The position numbers and the translations under genes are program-made. From Mesostigma viride (lineage: Eukaryota > Streptophyta > Mesostigmatophyceae > Mesostigmatales > Mesostigmataceae), in NCBI GenBank assembly GCA_009746045.1, contig RPFO01000598.1, positions 1 to 27,081 of the forward strand: a stretch of DNA of 27,081 nucleotides, given 5' to 3'. Shown here piece after piece: positions 17,685-26,909 of the stretch. Numbering within the stretch: position 1 is the stretch's first letter; every line of letters starts with the position of its first letter. The notes below the pieces were generated by a model, which had not been told where the DNA came from, made no database searches, and saw only the letters and a list, made by a program, of their open reading frames with translations.

Positions 17685-17696
17685 TCTTGGTGCTGA
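16455..17696 (+). pseudogene. Copia pol: protease and integrase, truncated
   Basis: This frame continues the gag polyprotein. The protease active site is WVLDSAASSHM (Asp-Ser-Ala) near 16686, followed by typical Copia segments (GSGGRLRATGVGTIRL, LFVPGLSARLLSAGQLAKDG). The GAG-pre-integrase zinc domain has WHWRLGH and CPSC. The integrase triad is Asp in LHSDILGPM, Asp in LLRTDDDAVFTG and Glu in YTPEQNGVAERLWG. The last native-looking residues are CAVYILNRLPSSSNPG; GSWC and the stop come from the adjoining element. No RT follows. The body of this frame has no stops, so truncation rather than point decay is the main damage. Confidence 0.85.
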
Positions 17697-18726
17697 AGTT
17701 GGGGATATAACCTCGGTAATACCCCGCCAGCCCCAGGTAAGCCCGCACACCCGCCACATCCGTGGGCGTTGCCGCGTTGACGATTGCTTCCACCTTGGCC
17801 TCTTGTGGAGTTCTGCCGCCAGGAATGATTTGGTGTCCGAGGAAGTCGAGGCTCCGCTGCGCAAACCGACACTTCTCGGGATGCAGCTTTAGGTTGGCTC
17901 GCGCCAGTGCCATGCGCACCTGCTCAAGGTGCTGGAGGTGTTGCTCAAATGTCTCACTGAAGATGATCACATCATCAATGTTACACGCAGCGAATGGCAT
18001 GCCATTCAACACTTGATCCATGGCACGCTGAAAGATGGCACTCGCATTCCTATGCCCGAAAGGCATCCTGACCCACTCATAGAGTCGGTGGCCCCCCCAG
18101 AACACGAGCTTGCGTTGGTCACCCTCCGCCACTTGGATTTGGTGAAACCCACTGCGGAGGTCTAGGGATGAGATGAACTGCACGCGTGGCGATATCCGGT
18201 CAAGCACATCGTCCACTCGCGGCATGGGGTACCTGTCCATCGGGGTGTGTGCGTTGAGTTGCCGCAGGTCCGTCGCCATGCGCATCCCAGTCCATTCACC
18301 TGTCACCGCATCCTTCTTGGGCGCCACGACGGTCGCGGCCGCATAGTTGGATGTGGATGACCGAATGATGCCAGCAGCCTCCAGCTCCTCGCATTGCTGC
18401 TGCACAAACTCCAGCTCAGCTTGACTCAGCCGGTGTTGTCGGCGAAACAGTGGCTGATCGGTGTCCAGCGGGACCCGCATCTGCCCACCATTGTAGCATC
18501 CCAGCTCTTGACTGCTGAATGCAAACGCGTTGCGCGCACCTTCCAGCCACTTGAGCAGCCTCGCACGTTGCTCAGCTGTGAGGTGCTCACAGACGCTCCA
18601 TTGATGGTTTGCTGCCGGGTCGCCTGCGCTCGAGACATTGTGCACAGCCACCGTGGGACCACGCACGGCCGCCGACTGAAACAGCATGTATGCCGCCGCT
18701 CCCGGCGTAATGCCTCGCTCTCCCAC
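17674..18726 (-). pseudogene. Ty3/Gypsy reverse transcriptase, truncated
   Basis: The RT domain starts around residue 115 (AAGIIRSSTSNYAAATVVAP) and includes RMATDLRQLNAHTPMDRYPM, motif A SLDLRSGFHQI (Asp189), motif B-like MPFGHRNASAIFQRAMDQVL, motif C NIDDVIIFS (Asp251, Asp252) and LKLHPEKCRFAQRSLDFLGH. The YxDD box is NIDD, an unusual replacement of the aromatic residue; the catalytic Asps remain. Gypsy identity is supported by the post-palm segment VRAYLGLAGYYRGYIPNFS. The protein ends at IQDSS because the Copia sequence begins there. RNase H and integrase are missing. The family copies element RNA into DNA. Confidence 0.85.
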
Positions 18727-18921
18727 CTACCGTTGTGCCTTCGCCACGAGGAACTGAAAGGCCGGAGCCGCCGCGAGAACATACAGCTGGTGAGGAGCGC
18801 AGTCATGAGGATGACTGACCATACCTGCCGCCAGGTGTAGGACCACCCTTGGCCCCTGCCGCCTGCACGCTCCGCCTTAGGCACACCAGCCGGCGCAGCA
18901 CCGGTGGGTGGAGAAGTGTCA
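18727..18921 (-). other. Three in-frame stops between methyltransferase and RT
   Basis: The methyltransferase and RT frames are the same frame on the minus strand, separated by stops at 18919-18921, 18877-18879 and 18727-18729. Between them the frame reads plausibly (VVLHLAAGMVSHPHD, LYVLAAAPAFQFLVAKAQR). This suggests an ancestral continuous pol broken by point mutations, or natural separation of the two enzymes. Confidence 0.6.
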
Positions 18922-21012
18922 CTCTGCGCCTGTGCAGTCGCAGCATGGACGGGGAGTGCAACCCGCTGCACGCACACCTTGCGCTGCTAGCAAGGTGTAC
19001 CCCACCTGCCAGGCTGACATGGCCTGGCCAATGAGCGACCATCGCTCCACCTCCAGGAGCCCTGGGGCTGCGGATGCACCTTCGGCAAAGCCCATGCTTA
19101 GTTCACGAAACCCCGCGGGTGGCTGAACCAAGAGACCTGTGGCACGCTCCCACACAAGCCCCTTGCCCCGGTCACGATAAGCCTGGGACCCTTGGTAGCT
19201 GACAAGGGTGGGCAGTGCTCGCATGGGGGCGCCTGCCTTGTTGACGGGCGCGTGGGGTGCCTGATCATCGTGCTCCACATACTGCGCCGTGAGTTGACTG
19301 GGCAACACGACATCGACCGGTGGCAGCTCAATCTGGCTAGCGACATGCTGCATCACCGCCTGCGTAGAACCTTGGCCAGCGATGTTGGTCCAGAACGCGC
19401 GCAGCCGATGGGTATTCCCTCCCAGCCCGGCATTGTCCGACACCACGGGTTCCCCCAAAATACCCACAATGGTACCCCAATCCTCCCGAACAGTGGGGCT
19501 GGGACTGTCCACCGCCACTACGTTTTCAAATAAGTAGGCGGGTGGCACCTGCTGCAGCTGCTGGAGCTCGCCCACAATGCGCAGCATGTCCCAAAATAGG
19601 CCGCTCCTGCTGTCGGCAAGGCCCCGGCCATGCCCAGCCTGGCTCATGCCTTGGCACTCCCAGCCAGCAATGACCAACCCTACCTCGCCATGTTGTGAGA
19701 TGAGGCGGCGCAGCTGCTGCTGCCCAAGGAAGCGCACGTCATGAGTGCCCTCGCCGAAGACATCAGCCCAGGCGGATGGAGGAAATTGTGCTGGGTATGC
19801 TTGCGACAAGATAGCGCAGTGGTGCAAATATGCCGCCCTGGCTGTGAGCGATGCCTCCACCGCAATGAGCTTGCTGCATACCCCCCCGCTGCTCAGGAAA
19901 CCGGCTATGCCGCCACCCATACCTGCGAACAGCTCCAGCACGACGGTGGCACGCCCGAAGTCCGGGATGCGTTCCAGCACCTCTGCGCTAAAGCCGGGGT
20001 ACTGCGTGATGGCACCCGGCTGGCGCCGCTTCCCCCCAGCACCCTTGGGCAGTGCCTGACATGCCGCCATCACCCGTGTGCGCACATCGCGCAGGCGTGG
20101 CAGGGGCGCAACCTGGGCAAGCCAACTTTGCCTCTGCGCATCCCGCGCTGGCAACGCCGCAGGCAGCACACACCGGTGCCTATCGCGCGCGCGCTTGTCG
20201 CTAGCCGCTTGCGCCATGTGCACCGCTTGCGCGTCCGGCCACACGCCCCCCCCCCAGTTCTCAGCCGCATCCCCTGCTGGCTCCACCTCTATGCTGGCGG
20301 GCGACACCACTGCAGCCACACACGCGTCTAGCGACACCACCCCCTGCGGGTTAGGCTCCGGGTCGCTGCTGCACTGAATGGGAAGAAGCGCCTTTTGCTT
20401 CCCCTCCCCCTGCCAATCACGGCGGTAGGTCGCAACCTCCAGCCAAGGGTCAATTATGAGCCCGAGGCGATACATGACGTCCATCCCGATAAGGGCTGCA
20501 TACCCACACCTGTCGACCACCAAGGCCGGCACAGCCACGCAGGCCATCCGCTTTGGGTCCGTGGGGTTGAGGATGACGTTGATCAGCATGGAAGTCATTG
20601 CATCGGGTCGCGCCGCTGGCCCTTTCCATCCCTCCACGAGAACGGTGCTGTCTATGAGCCCGCCGTTCTCACGGGTCGCACCACACATCTTGGCCAGCTC
20701 CATGGTGATCACGAGCGGCCCGGCTCCGCCATCCAGCTTGGTGACGGACTTTGCGCTGGGGCACACCATAGGGCCCCAACAAGTGCCGTCCTCGCTGATT
20801 GCCTGGAAAGCGATAGCCGGGGACCCATCAGGGTGCTTTGCCACCGTGACTGTCCTCGGCACCCGTGACATCCGCTCCTCGCGGGTTGCTTCCCGGGGCA
20901 TGGTTGGTGCTGGGACGTCTGCCGGGGTTGCCGGCATAACTGGCATGGTGACCCGCCGCGCAGTTTCCGCCACCGGCAATGTGCGTGCGTCTAGTCTAGG
21001 CTGTCGGCGCAC
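18919..21012 (-). CDS. Gypsy pol N-part: aspartic protease plus DNMT3-like cytosine-5 DNA methyltransferase
   Basis: This 697-residue frame holds two enzymes. A retropepsin-like domain spans about 88-195: candidate active site LDGGAG (Asp94) and closing motif ALIGMDVMYRLGLIIDPW at 173-190. A complete C5 methyltransferase spans about 355-690: motif I LELFAGMGGGIAGF, motif II Glu in AVEASLTARAAY, motif IV with catalytic Cys453 in GWECQGMS, motif VI YLFENVVAV (Glu496), motif VIII-like GGNTHRLRAFWTNIAG, target-region word FRELSMGF, and a motif X-like end VERWSLIGQAMSAW. Order is I to X, not permuted as in plant DRM enzymes; LFENVVA and HR.R.FW.N resemble DNMT3. Pro-Cys of motif IV is Glu-Cys here. 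Expected activity is methylation of cytosine in DNA. The first codon is GTG; translation probably comes from a -1 frameshift out of gag. Confidence 0.85.
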   Translation of the reverse strand: MRRQPRLDARTLPVAETARRVTMPVMPATPADVPAPTMPREATREERMSRVPRTVTVAKHPDGSPAIAFQAISEDGTCWGPMVCPSAKSVTKLDGGAGPLVITMELAKMCGATRENGGLIDSTVLVEGWKGPAARPDAMTSMLINVILNPTDPKRMACVAVPALVVDRCGYAALIGMDVMYRLGLIIDPWLEVATYRRDWQGEGKQKALLPIQCSSDPEPNPQGVVSLDACVAAVVSPASIEVEPAGDAAENWGGGVWPDAQAVHMAQAASDKRARDRHRCVLPAALPARDAQRQSWLAQVAPLPRLRDVRTRVMAACQALPKGAGGKRRQPGAITQYPGFSAEVLERIPDFGRATVVLELFAGMGGGIAGFLSSGGVCSKLIAVEASLTARAAYLHHCAILSQAYPAQFPPSAWADVFGEGTHDVRFLGQQQLRRLISQHGEVGLVIAGWECQGMSQAGHGRGLADSRSGLFWDMLRIVGELQQLQQVPPAYLFENVVAVDSPSPTVREDWGTIVGILGEPVVSDNAGLGGNTHRLRAFWTNIAGQGSTQAVMQHVASQIELPPVDVVLPSQLTAQYVEHDDQAPHAPVNKAGAPMRALPTLVSYQGSQAYRDRGKGLVWERATGLLVQPPAGFRELSMGFAEGASAAPGLLEVERWSLIGQAMSAWQVGYTLLAAQGVRAAGCTPRPCCDCTGAE

Positions 21013-23455
21013 CGCTGCAGTGCCGCAGCTGCTTGGTGCACCAACGTGATGCCCCGCTGCCCGCAGCCATCAATCACTTGCCTGGCAGAAAACAAGGGAG
21101 CATCAATCACTCCATCCACTGGCAAGAATGGTGGCAGCTTGCGCCGCTGCTCGGCGTCGGCGGGGTTCGGGTGCTCCAGCAGCGATGACTCACCGCCGGT
21201 TGAACCTGCCGGGAACGATGCAGGAAGCTGGGGTGGCCCCCCCTCACCATTTCCCGTGGTTGGTAGGAACGACGGCAATGCCCGTGCCTGCTTGCCTCGG
21301 GTAGCTGCCTGGACCTCGACGGCATGGATAGGAGCCCAGAACAAGTCGGGTTGCTCCACCAGCGTATACGCGTCATACGCTTCCATCCCCGCCGCCTGCC
21401 CACTCGGTTGGCTGGGTGACGCCGGCGCTGCCGATACCTCAGCTGCCTGCTCTGTTGGCGTGCTGTCGGCCGCCACCATGGCCGCTGCATGTGCTTGCAC
21501 GGTCTTGGTGACCACTGGGTACTTGCACCCTGCCGGAGCATGGGCGGGCGTTCCAGCCGCGTGCTCCTTCTTGCACTGGGCTGGGCAGGCCCGCTTCACG
21601 TGATCTGGCTTCCCGCAGATCCAACATGCCTTGTGCGGGTCAGCCGTCGCCTGGCCGGTGCTGCTGGAGGCCGTGTTGTCGCCCCCCGCGCTGGCTGGCT
21701 TGTCCGCCTGCGACCCAAACTGCCGGCTGCTTGGTCCACCCCTTCCACCGCTGGACCCTCCACCGCCTGATTGCGCGCCACCCACCCTGTTACCCTTGTG
21801 CGCTTGGGCGACTTCTTGGCGTACCAGCTCCACTAGGTCCGGGAGACCCCGTGCCTGTCGCCGGTTGAACGCATGCACTTCCGTGCACAGCTGGGCCAGG
21901 TCCCAATGACAACCAAATCTAGGTTGTGGGATCATGGCAGCTTTTGGACCCAACGCCTTGAGCCACTTCTCACACGCCTCCGCCTCCGTCCATGCCGGGA
22001 CCTCATCCCGCAAGACCTCCAGGCGGTCCATCGTGGCGTCAGGCGACTCCTTGTCCCCCACCTTGAAATCATGCCACTCCGCCTCCGCCTTGGTGGAGGA
22101 GTGGGCGTACTTGGCGCGCAGCAGTTCCCACAGCTCCTCGGCAGGGTCGACGTCAAATACCACGTGTTGGTAGTCCGGCAAGCCTTGTTGGTCGCGCCTG
22201 TACCACACATCGGATCTTCCCGTCTTCAGCGCCACCTCATGGTAGCCTGTGACCCACCGCTGCACCAGCTTTTGCGTGTTGCCCGAGAAAAACATTGGGA
22301 TGTTGTCCATCTCAAAGGACTTCGGCAGCTGGTTATGCGTGACGATATACTGCTGGTGCAGCCAAGTCTTATATTTCCAATAGGCTTGGTTGATGTCAAC
22401 AAGCCCACCGTCAGCAGTATACCTGTCCTTGAGCTCCACCTGCGCTTGCACCGGCATTCCCACCTTGGATCCCTCAATCGGCGACCCATTGTAGCCCACC
22501 GGCATGCTTGGCGTCCTTGGTAGAGTAGCCACAAACCTCGGCTCCAGCCCATAGCCTCGTTCCACCGTGTATGGACTGCCTCGCTGCAATCCCGGAATGA
22601 TGCCTGGCCGCACCCACGGTGTTTGTAGCCGTGGCGTCGCTGGGTTTGTTGGTGCCGGCGCATGCGGCACGCCAAAAGAAAACCCAGTTTGTGCACTAGG
22701 CATCCCAGGCACATGCTGCCGCGACGCCTGCATCTGTGGCGCTTGCGCCTGTGGCTGCACGGATGGTGCCTGCGACATTAAAGGCACCTGCGACTGCAAC
22801 ACCTGCGCTTGGGGCTGCCAAACTTGCGCCTGCGGCTGCAACACTTGCGGCTGTGGTTGTGGTAGGTGCGGCGCTGGTGTCAGCGTTGCTTGCGCGGTCC
22901 ACGTCGCGTGCAGACTTGCAATCTGCGCCGCCAACTGCGCCGTCTGCTGCTGCTGCAACTGCATAGCCTGCTGTTGCTGCTGCATCTGTTGTTGGGATTG
23001 TGCTACATGTTGCAAAATCTGCTGCAACACATCCGCACCCACCCCCTGGCTGGCACTTGGCCCCGGCGCTAGCCCGGTGCCTGCCAACCCGCTGAGCCGT
23101 ATCTGCGATGATGGTGTGATGGGAAGTACTGTTCCATCTTGAGGACCTGCCGCGCTGCCACCCAGCCCTCCGTTGACGACCGATGTGTCACCACCACCAC
23201 CAACAACGCCACCACTCCGATCGGCGACCCCCCCCCATTGCCCATCCCGGAACCCGAGGCTGCTGGTGGGACGAGTGGCCCATTGCCGTTGTCGCCAGTT
23301 GGCAAGGATGCCTGCGTGCCTGCAGCATCACCCTGCCGCGGTGCGCCATCCACCACCGTGCCTTGGTTGGGGTTGGCGCCCCCTTGATGTTGACCATCTT
23401 GGTCTGCCATCAAGCTTCGTGCTTGTGCTCTCGTGAGCACCGTTTCTGCAACCAA
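20991..23455 (-). CDS. Gypsy gag with Q-rich region and zinc knuckle
   Basis: The main frame (23087 to 20991, 698 residues) has no ATG at its left end and is open upstream, so the true N-terminus is probably MVAETVLTRAQARSLMADQD at 23455 (or ATG 23410), joined across a frame change at a run of nine C (23228-23236). Residues 20-50 of the main frame are Gln-rich and 70-125 carry QPQAQV-type repeats. A capsid-like helical domain fills about 230-430 (INQAYWKYKTWLHQQYIVT, DYQHVVFDVDPAEELWELLR). The zinc knuckle CWICGKPDHVKRAC (488-501) fits C-x2-C-x4-H-x4-C. Gag packages the element RNA. It overlaps pol by about 20 bases in the -1 frame. Confidence 0.8.
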
Positions 23456-24036
23456 TCACTGGGCTACAGAGTGAGCAGACGTAGTGCAAAATCAGTATGC
23501 ACCACAGGGGCCACCACTTGGCCCCTTCAACTTGCTGGCACCACACCAGATGCACAGGGCAAGGAGAAAGAAAACAATTGCCTGAAAGCTGAAAACCAAT
23601 GCTGCTTCAGGACCTGCTTGCAAGCTGCCTGCCTTGACAGCCTTGCACAGCCAGCTTTACCTCTATTCCTAGTATTCAGGAAGAGGCCTCAGCCTTGACC
23701 AAGCTTACCTACCAACTCTCAGTTAGCTCTGTGTGGATAAGACGAGAAGCCAGTGCCAACTGCACTTCTCAAAAAGGTGAGACCTGAGAGTGAGGTATGA
23801 CTAGGTTAGGCTTCACACTGTGTTCTTTGTTGCAAATGAAATAACGTTTTTATTACCAATACTCTACCTAACTTGGCAGCTCTGTTTCAGCAATGGCTGG
23901 GCTCGATGAAAGAAAGGAGGGCTGGCCACACTTGCCACGCACCACCATGACCAAGACAGAGTTCAAGGATCCACACAGAGCTACATCCAACGCCCTGGTG
24001 GAAACACACACTTATCCCAATGAATGCCTCACACTT
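23456..24036. other. Probable Gypsy leader/LTR region, undelimited
   Basis: No gene is supported. The 5' LTR and primer-binding site of the minus-strand Gypsy element should fall here or slightly beyond. I could not find a convincing tRNA-complementary primer site, and there is no second LTR to compare. A plus-strand AATAACGTTTTTATTA stretch near 23840 is AT-rich. Confidence 0.35.
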
Positions 24037-24932
24037 ACGCAATATCTTGCGTCAGCCTTACCTCGTAGCCACGCTCAGTATCTGATCCTGACGACAACCG
24101 CTTTGTCGTCCATACTGCTTCAATTACACCAAAGCTACTCCGTGGCACTCGGCTTTGGTCAGCACCAAGACCTAAAAGTACACAAAATCCTAAGTCGTTG
24201 TCTGCAACGACTCCCTGTTCCGCATATGAAACATATCATCTAGCACTTTCTCTTTAGACGACAAAATCAACTAGACAACCTGGGTAGGCCAGAAATCCCA
24301 GACGACAAAATGCCCTTGTCGCAGATCACTCCAGTGTCGACTTGCCGACCCCTGAGCTTGCCAAACAACTATATCAACCAAGCTGTACGACAACTAGCTG
24401 GCCCTGACGAGAAAAGCTGCCTCGTCGCATTCAAAAAGCGGCTTGCCAGCCTCCGAATATCAATGCCAATATTGCACGACATTATCTACCTGCAGCGGAC
24501 AGTTCTCGAGATCAATAACGCGCCAGTTGCGTGCACGTGCATGTCAGCCTGCACGACCCGCATAATTGCCAGGCTGGCAGCCTAGCTTGGCCGTGTTGTA
24601 GTCCAGCAGCAGTGCGTGCTGCTTGCCAGCGTTGGCACTGACCTCCTGGTGACGCATGTCAGTACCGCTGTCAACTCCCAGTGCTGCGTCGCGCTACGGC
24701 GCATGCGTTGCTCCCGTAAGGCCCAAATGCCAAAGGCGTAACAACTCGCACACGCGCAATGCCTAGCTGCCTCGCCTCGTCCCCCGGGCCGGCCGCGTGG
24801 CGGCCCCGCGTAAAGCCAATACTCGTGCGAATCGGAACGGCGCGCGACAAGTGTTTCAGGCTTTTGGACGTGCGAGTCCCCTTAATTAACCCCTAAATGG
24901 TCTGAGATCCTGCCGATAAATCGGCTGGATCT
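24037..24932. repeat. Cluster of short perfect hairpins
   Basis: Perfect arms include GACGACAA/TTGTCGTC (24090-24110), ACCAAAGC/GCTTTGGT (24128-24159), AGTCGTTG/CAACGACT (24193-24212), CGACAA/TTGTCG (24303-24321), GACGAG/CTCGTC (24406-24426), CGTGCA/TGCACG (24536-24555), AGCAGCA/TGCTGCT (24605-24623), ACTGAC/GTCAGT (24637-24663) and GGCCG/CGGCC (24791-24805). A 13-bp-arm hairpin with one T-T mismatch lies at 24905-24932. Loops are mostly 4-16 bases. No protein-coding gene is convincing across the cluster. Confidence 0.7.
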
Positions 24933-26502
24933 TCACAATTTTGCAAACCAGATGCCATCCAACCTACCCATATCCAATGGCTGTCCTTGGGGGCCAAGCA
25001 TGTCCATGAGTTGCCCTTCGGTTTGGTATATCACAACCTCACATATATGCAGGGTAGGCCATATATAACTGCCGTCAAAGTCAGGGGGGTCAAGACGCGC
25101 GTTTTCATTTTTGGTAGAATGTGCATTTTGAATTATGCTATAAGACCTAGGCACCCACCACTTCAGGGATGATAAACAATTAGTTGCTGAACAGTTTGAG
25201 CCATTGGGGTCATCATATGGGTGGGTATACCAGCAGTTACACCCAGTACAGCCCATAGGGGTACCGTTGGTAAAAAGCAACCAAGGGGGTAGGGGTGGGC
25301 ATACTACCTACTAATATGGCCGCCAACCATGCCAAACAATACATTTCCCTTCCACAATGATGGGGAAACATAACTGCATCATCACACTGCCCTTACATGG
25401 CACCTATGTGCAGGTGCCACCTTGTCCATGCACGTAGGTAACGTGGTACGGACACCCTACGCAAGGCATGCATTCTAGGAGGCAGCCACCAACAAACTAG
25501 TGATGTTGAGCCTATTTCAGCCTGCCCTAGCAAGGATAAACTAGGCCTAAGCTGCTATAGCTTGCCAGGTGATGGCCAGCACACCTGGTGGAACATGCTG
25601 TCAATGGGAAGCTTTTACTCAACAGTTACGTGCTTGATGATGCCACAGAGACCAGCCAACTGCCTCACACTCATGCAATATGTGCATGGGAAATGTGTAA
25701 CAAACATATATGGAGGTATTCAAACCCATACAGCCTCTAAAACTTATCACCATCACACTGTGGCAGGTCAACTGACTGAGGGAAGCATCTAAGAAGGGTG
25801 TTTTAGAAAGGGGCCAGGCCAGGGTCAAGAAAGAGCATGAATAATGCAAAAAGAATGTGCTACACAAGCTAGAACGTATATATTAACGTCAAACATCGAT
25901 AGGAAAACGATGCTTAAGCTTTACCAGGCATGGATGGCGTTACCTTGGCCCAGGCGGTGGCCGCAAAATTGCGCATTTCGGCACACCAAAGTTGTGCAGC
26001 ATGGTCGCTGGATTCGGCGATTTCTGGCCACCCTTGCACGTTTACGACTACTATGTATCATAAAAAGTACAAAGAAACCAATATATCCTTTAAAATACGC
26101 CGGAAAGGTATTGCTGTCAACGTTTCTATCGTCCGGCCTGATCGCAGTTTTTTCCAGCAAGAACGCTGCCGACACCTATCAAATGGCATTCCCGCGAACC
26201 AAAAATTGGCCTGTATGATCTTTAGGACGTATAAAATCAATATCCTAAGTTTGGCCAGAAAATTCTAACGCAAACGTAAATGCCATGCGTGGGCGCAAGC
26301 CGCCATGGCCAGGTCGTCGTTTTCCGGAATGCACGTTGTACGTGAAAAAGTACCCTGACCCCTTGCACTTGACCGGCCAGAACACCTCTATAACTTTGTC
26401 AGAAGTATGCAAACCCTAGTACCACGCTGTGAAAAACTTATAAACTTTCATTCTTCTCAGCTAAACTTTTCCTAATTCTCAATAGATTTCGCGGCATTTG
26501 GT
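24933..26502. other. Non-coding right flank
   Basis: No convincing gene. Composition is more AT-rich than the virus-like block. One minus-strand frame at 24933-25280 looks mildly protein-like (PPDFDGSYIWPTLHICEVVI) but matches nothing I know. The remaining open frames are short and mutually overlapping. Confidence 0.5.
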
Positions 26503-26555
26503 CCCCGATAAGGGGCCGATGCATCGGCTGGAACTCGATTTTTGGCGGAAAATCG
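26503..26555. repeat. Three adjacent short palindromes
   Basis: CCCC-GATAA-GGGG at 26503-26515, the perfect 14-bp palindrome GCCGATGCATCGGC at 26515-26528, and CGATTTT/AAAATCG at 26536-26555 follow one another. They lie about 350 bases before the candidate host exon. Confidence 0.7.
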
Positions 26556-26909
26556 GCCTCAAGACCATTAGCCTGCCTTTTACGGGGTATTTTCTATTTT
26601 CAATTTTTCATTGTCTGCCTGGCAAGTGGCACGGGAAGGTAACGGATGCAAGTGAAATAGAGCATAGAAGTAAAGAAGAATCTTGCGGAGTCCGCACGGA
26701 TCTCGCTTCGGCAAAATAAATGTCAGCGGCTTACCCCAAGGCACTGCCCACTTCCAGTTTCAGCCCTCCCCAGTCCCCAGGCAAAATATCAAAGAACGAT
26801 CCTCGCCAAGGGCCAGCACAAGCCGAGCTCCATATCCGGTTGAGGCACGTTCCTTGCAGCTTACCGAACGGCATCCGAGCCACCATTTCAACCCCATCCA
26901 TCTGCCACC

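Larger units (their letters stand above)
17674..23455 (-). mobile_element. Ty3/Gypsy-type retrotransposon carrying a DNA methyltransferase, 3'-truncated
   Basis: Minus-strand order is gag (23455-20991), then pol with protease, cytosine-5 DNA methyltransferase and reverse transcriptase (21012-17674). The RT sequence is Ty3/Gypsy-like. RNase H, integrase and the 3' LTR are absent because the element ends at the junction with the Copia element. The 5' LTR should lie beyond 23455 but cannot be delimited. The long open frames (about 2.1 kb each) suggest a younger age than the virus-like block. Confidence 0.85.

Noticed and set aside
19741-20331. Plus-strand 196-residue frame
   Set aside because: Antisense of the methyltransferase/protease frame, which has specific catalytic motifs.
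22567-23142. Plus-strand Cys-rich frame of 191 residues
   Set aside because: It is the antisense of the Gln/Pro-rich gag region; the CAG-type repeats on the minus strand read as Cys/Cys-Gly on the other strand.
23456-24900. A defined 5' LTR and primer-binding site for the Gypsy element
   Set aside because: No second LTR is present for comparison and no clear complement to an initiator-Met or other tRNA 3' end was found.
24933-25280. Minus-strand 115-residue frame with some protein-like character
   Set aside because: No recognisable motif, no neighbouring signal and low-complexity Asn/Ser/Cys runs at the start; chance opening remains likely.
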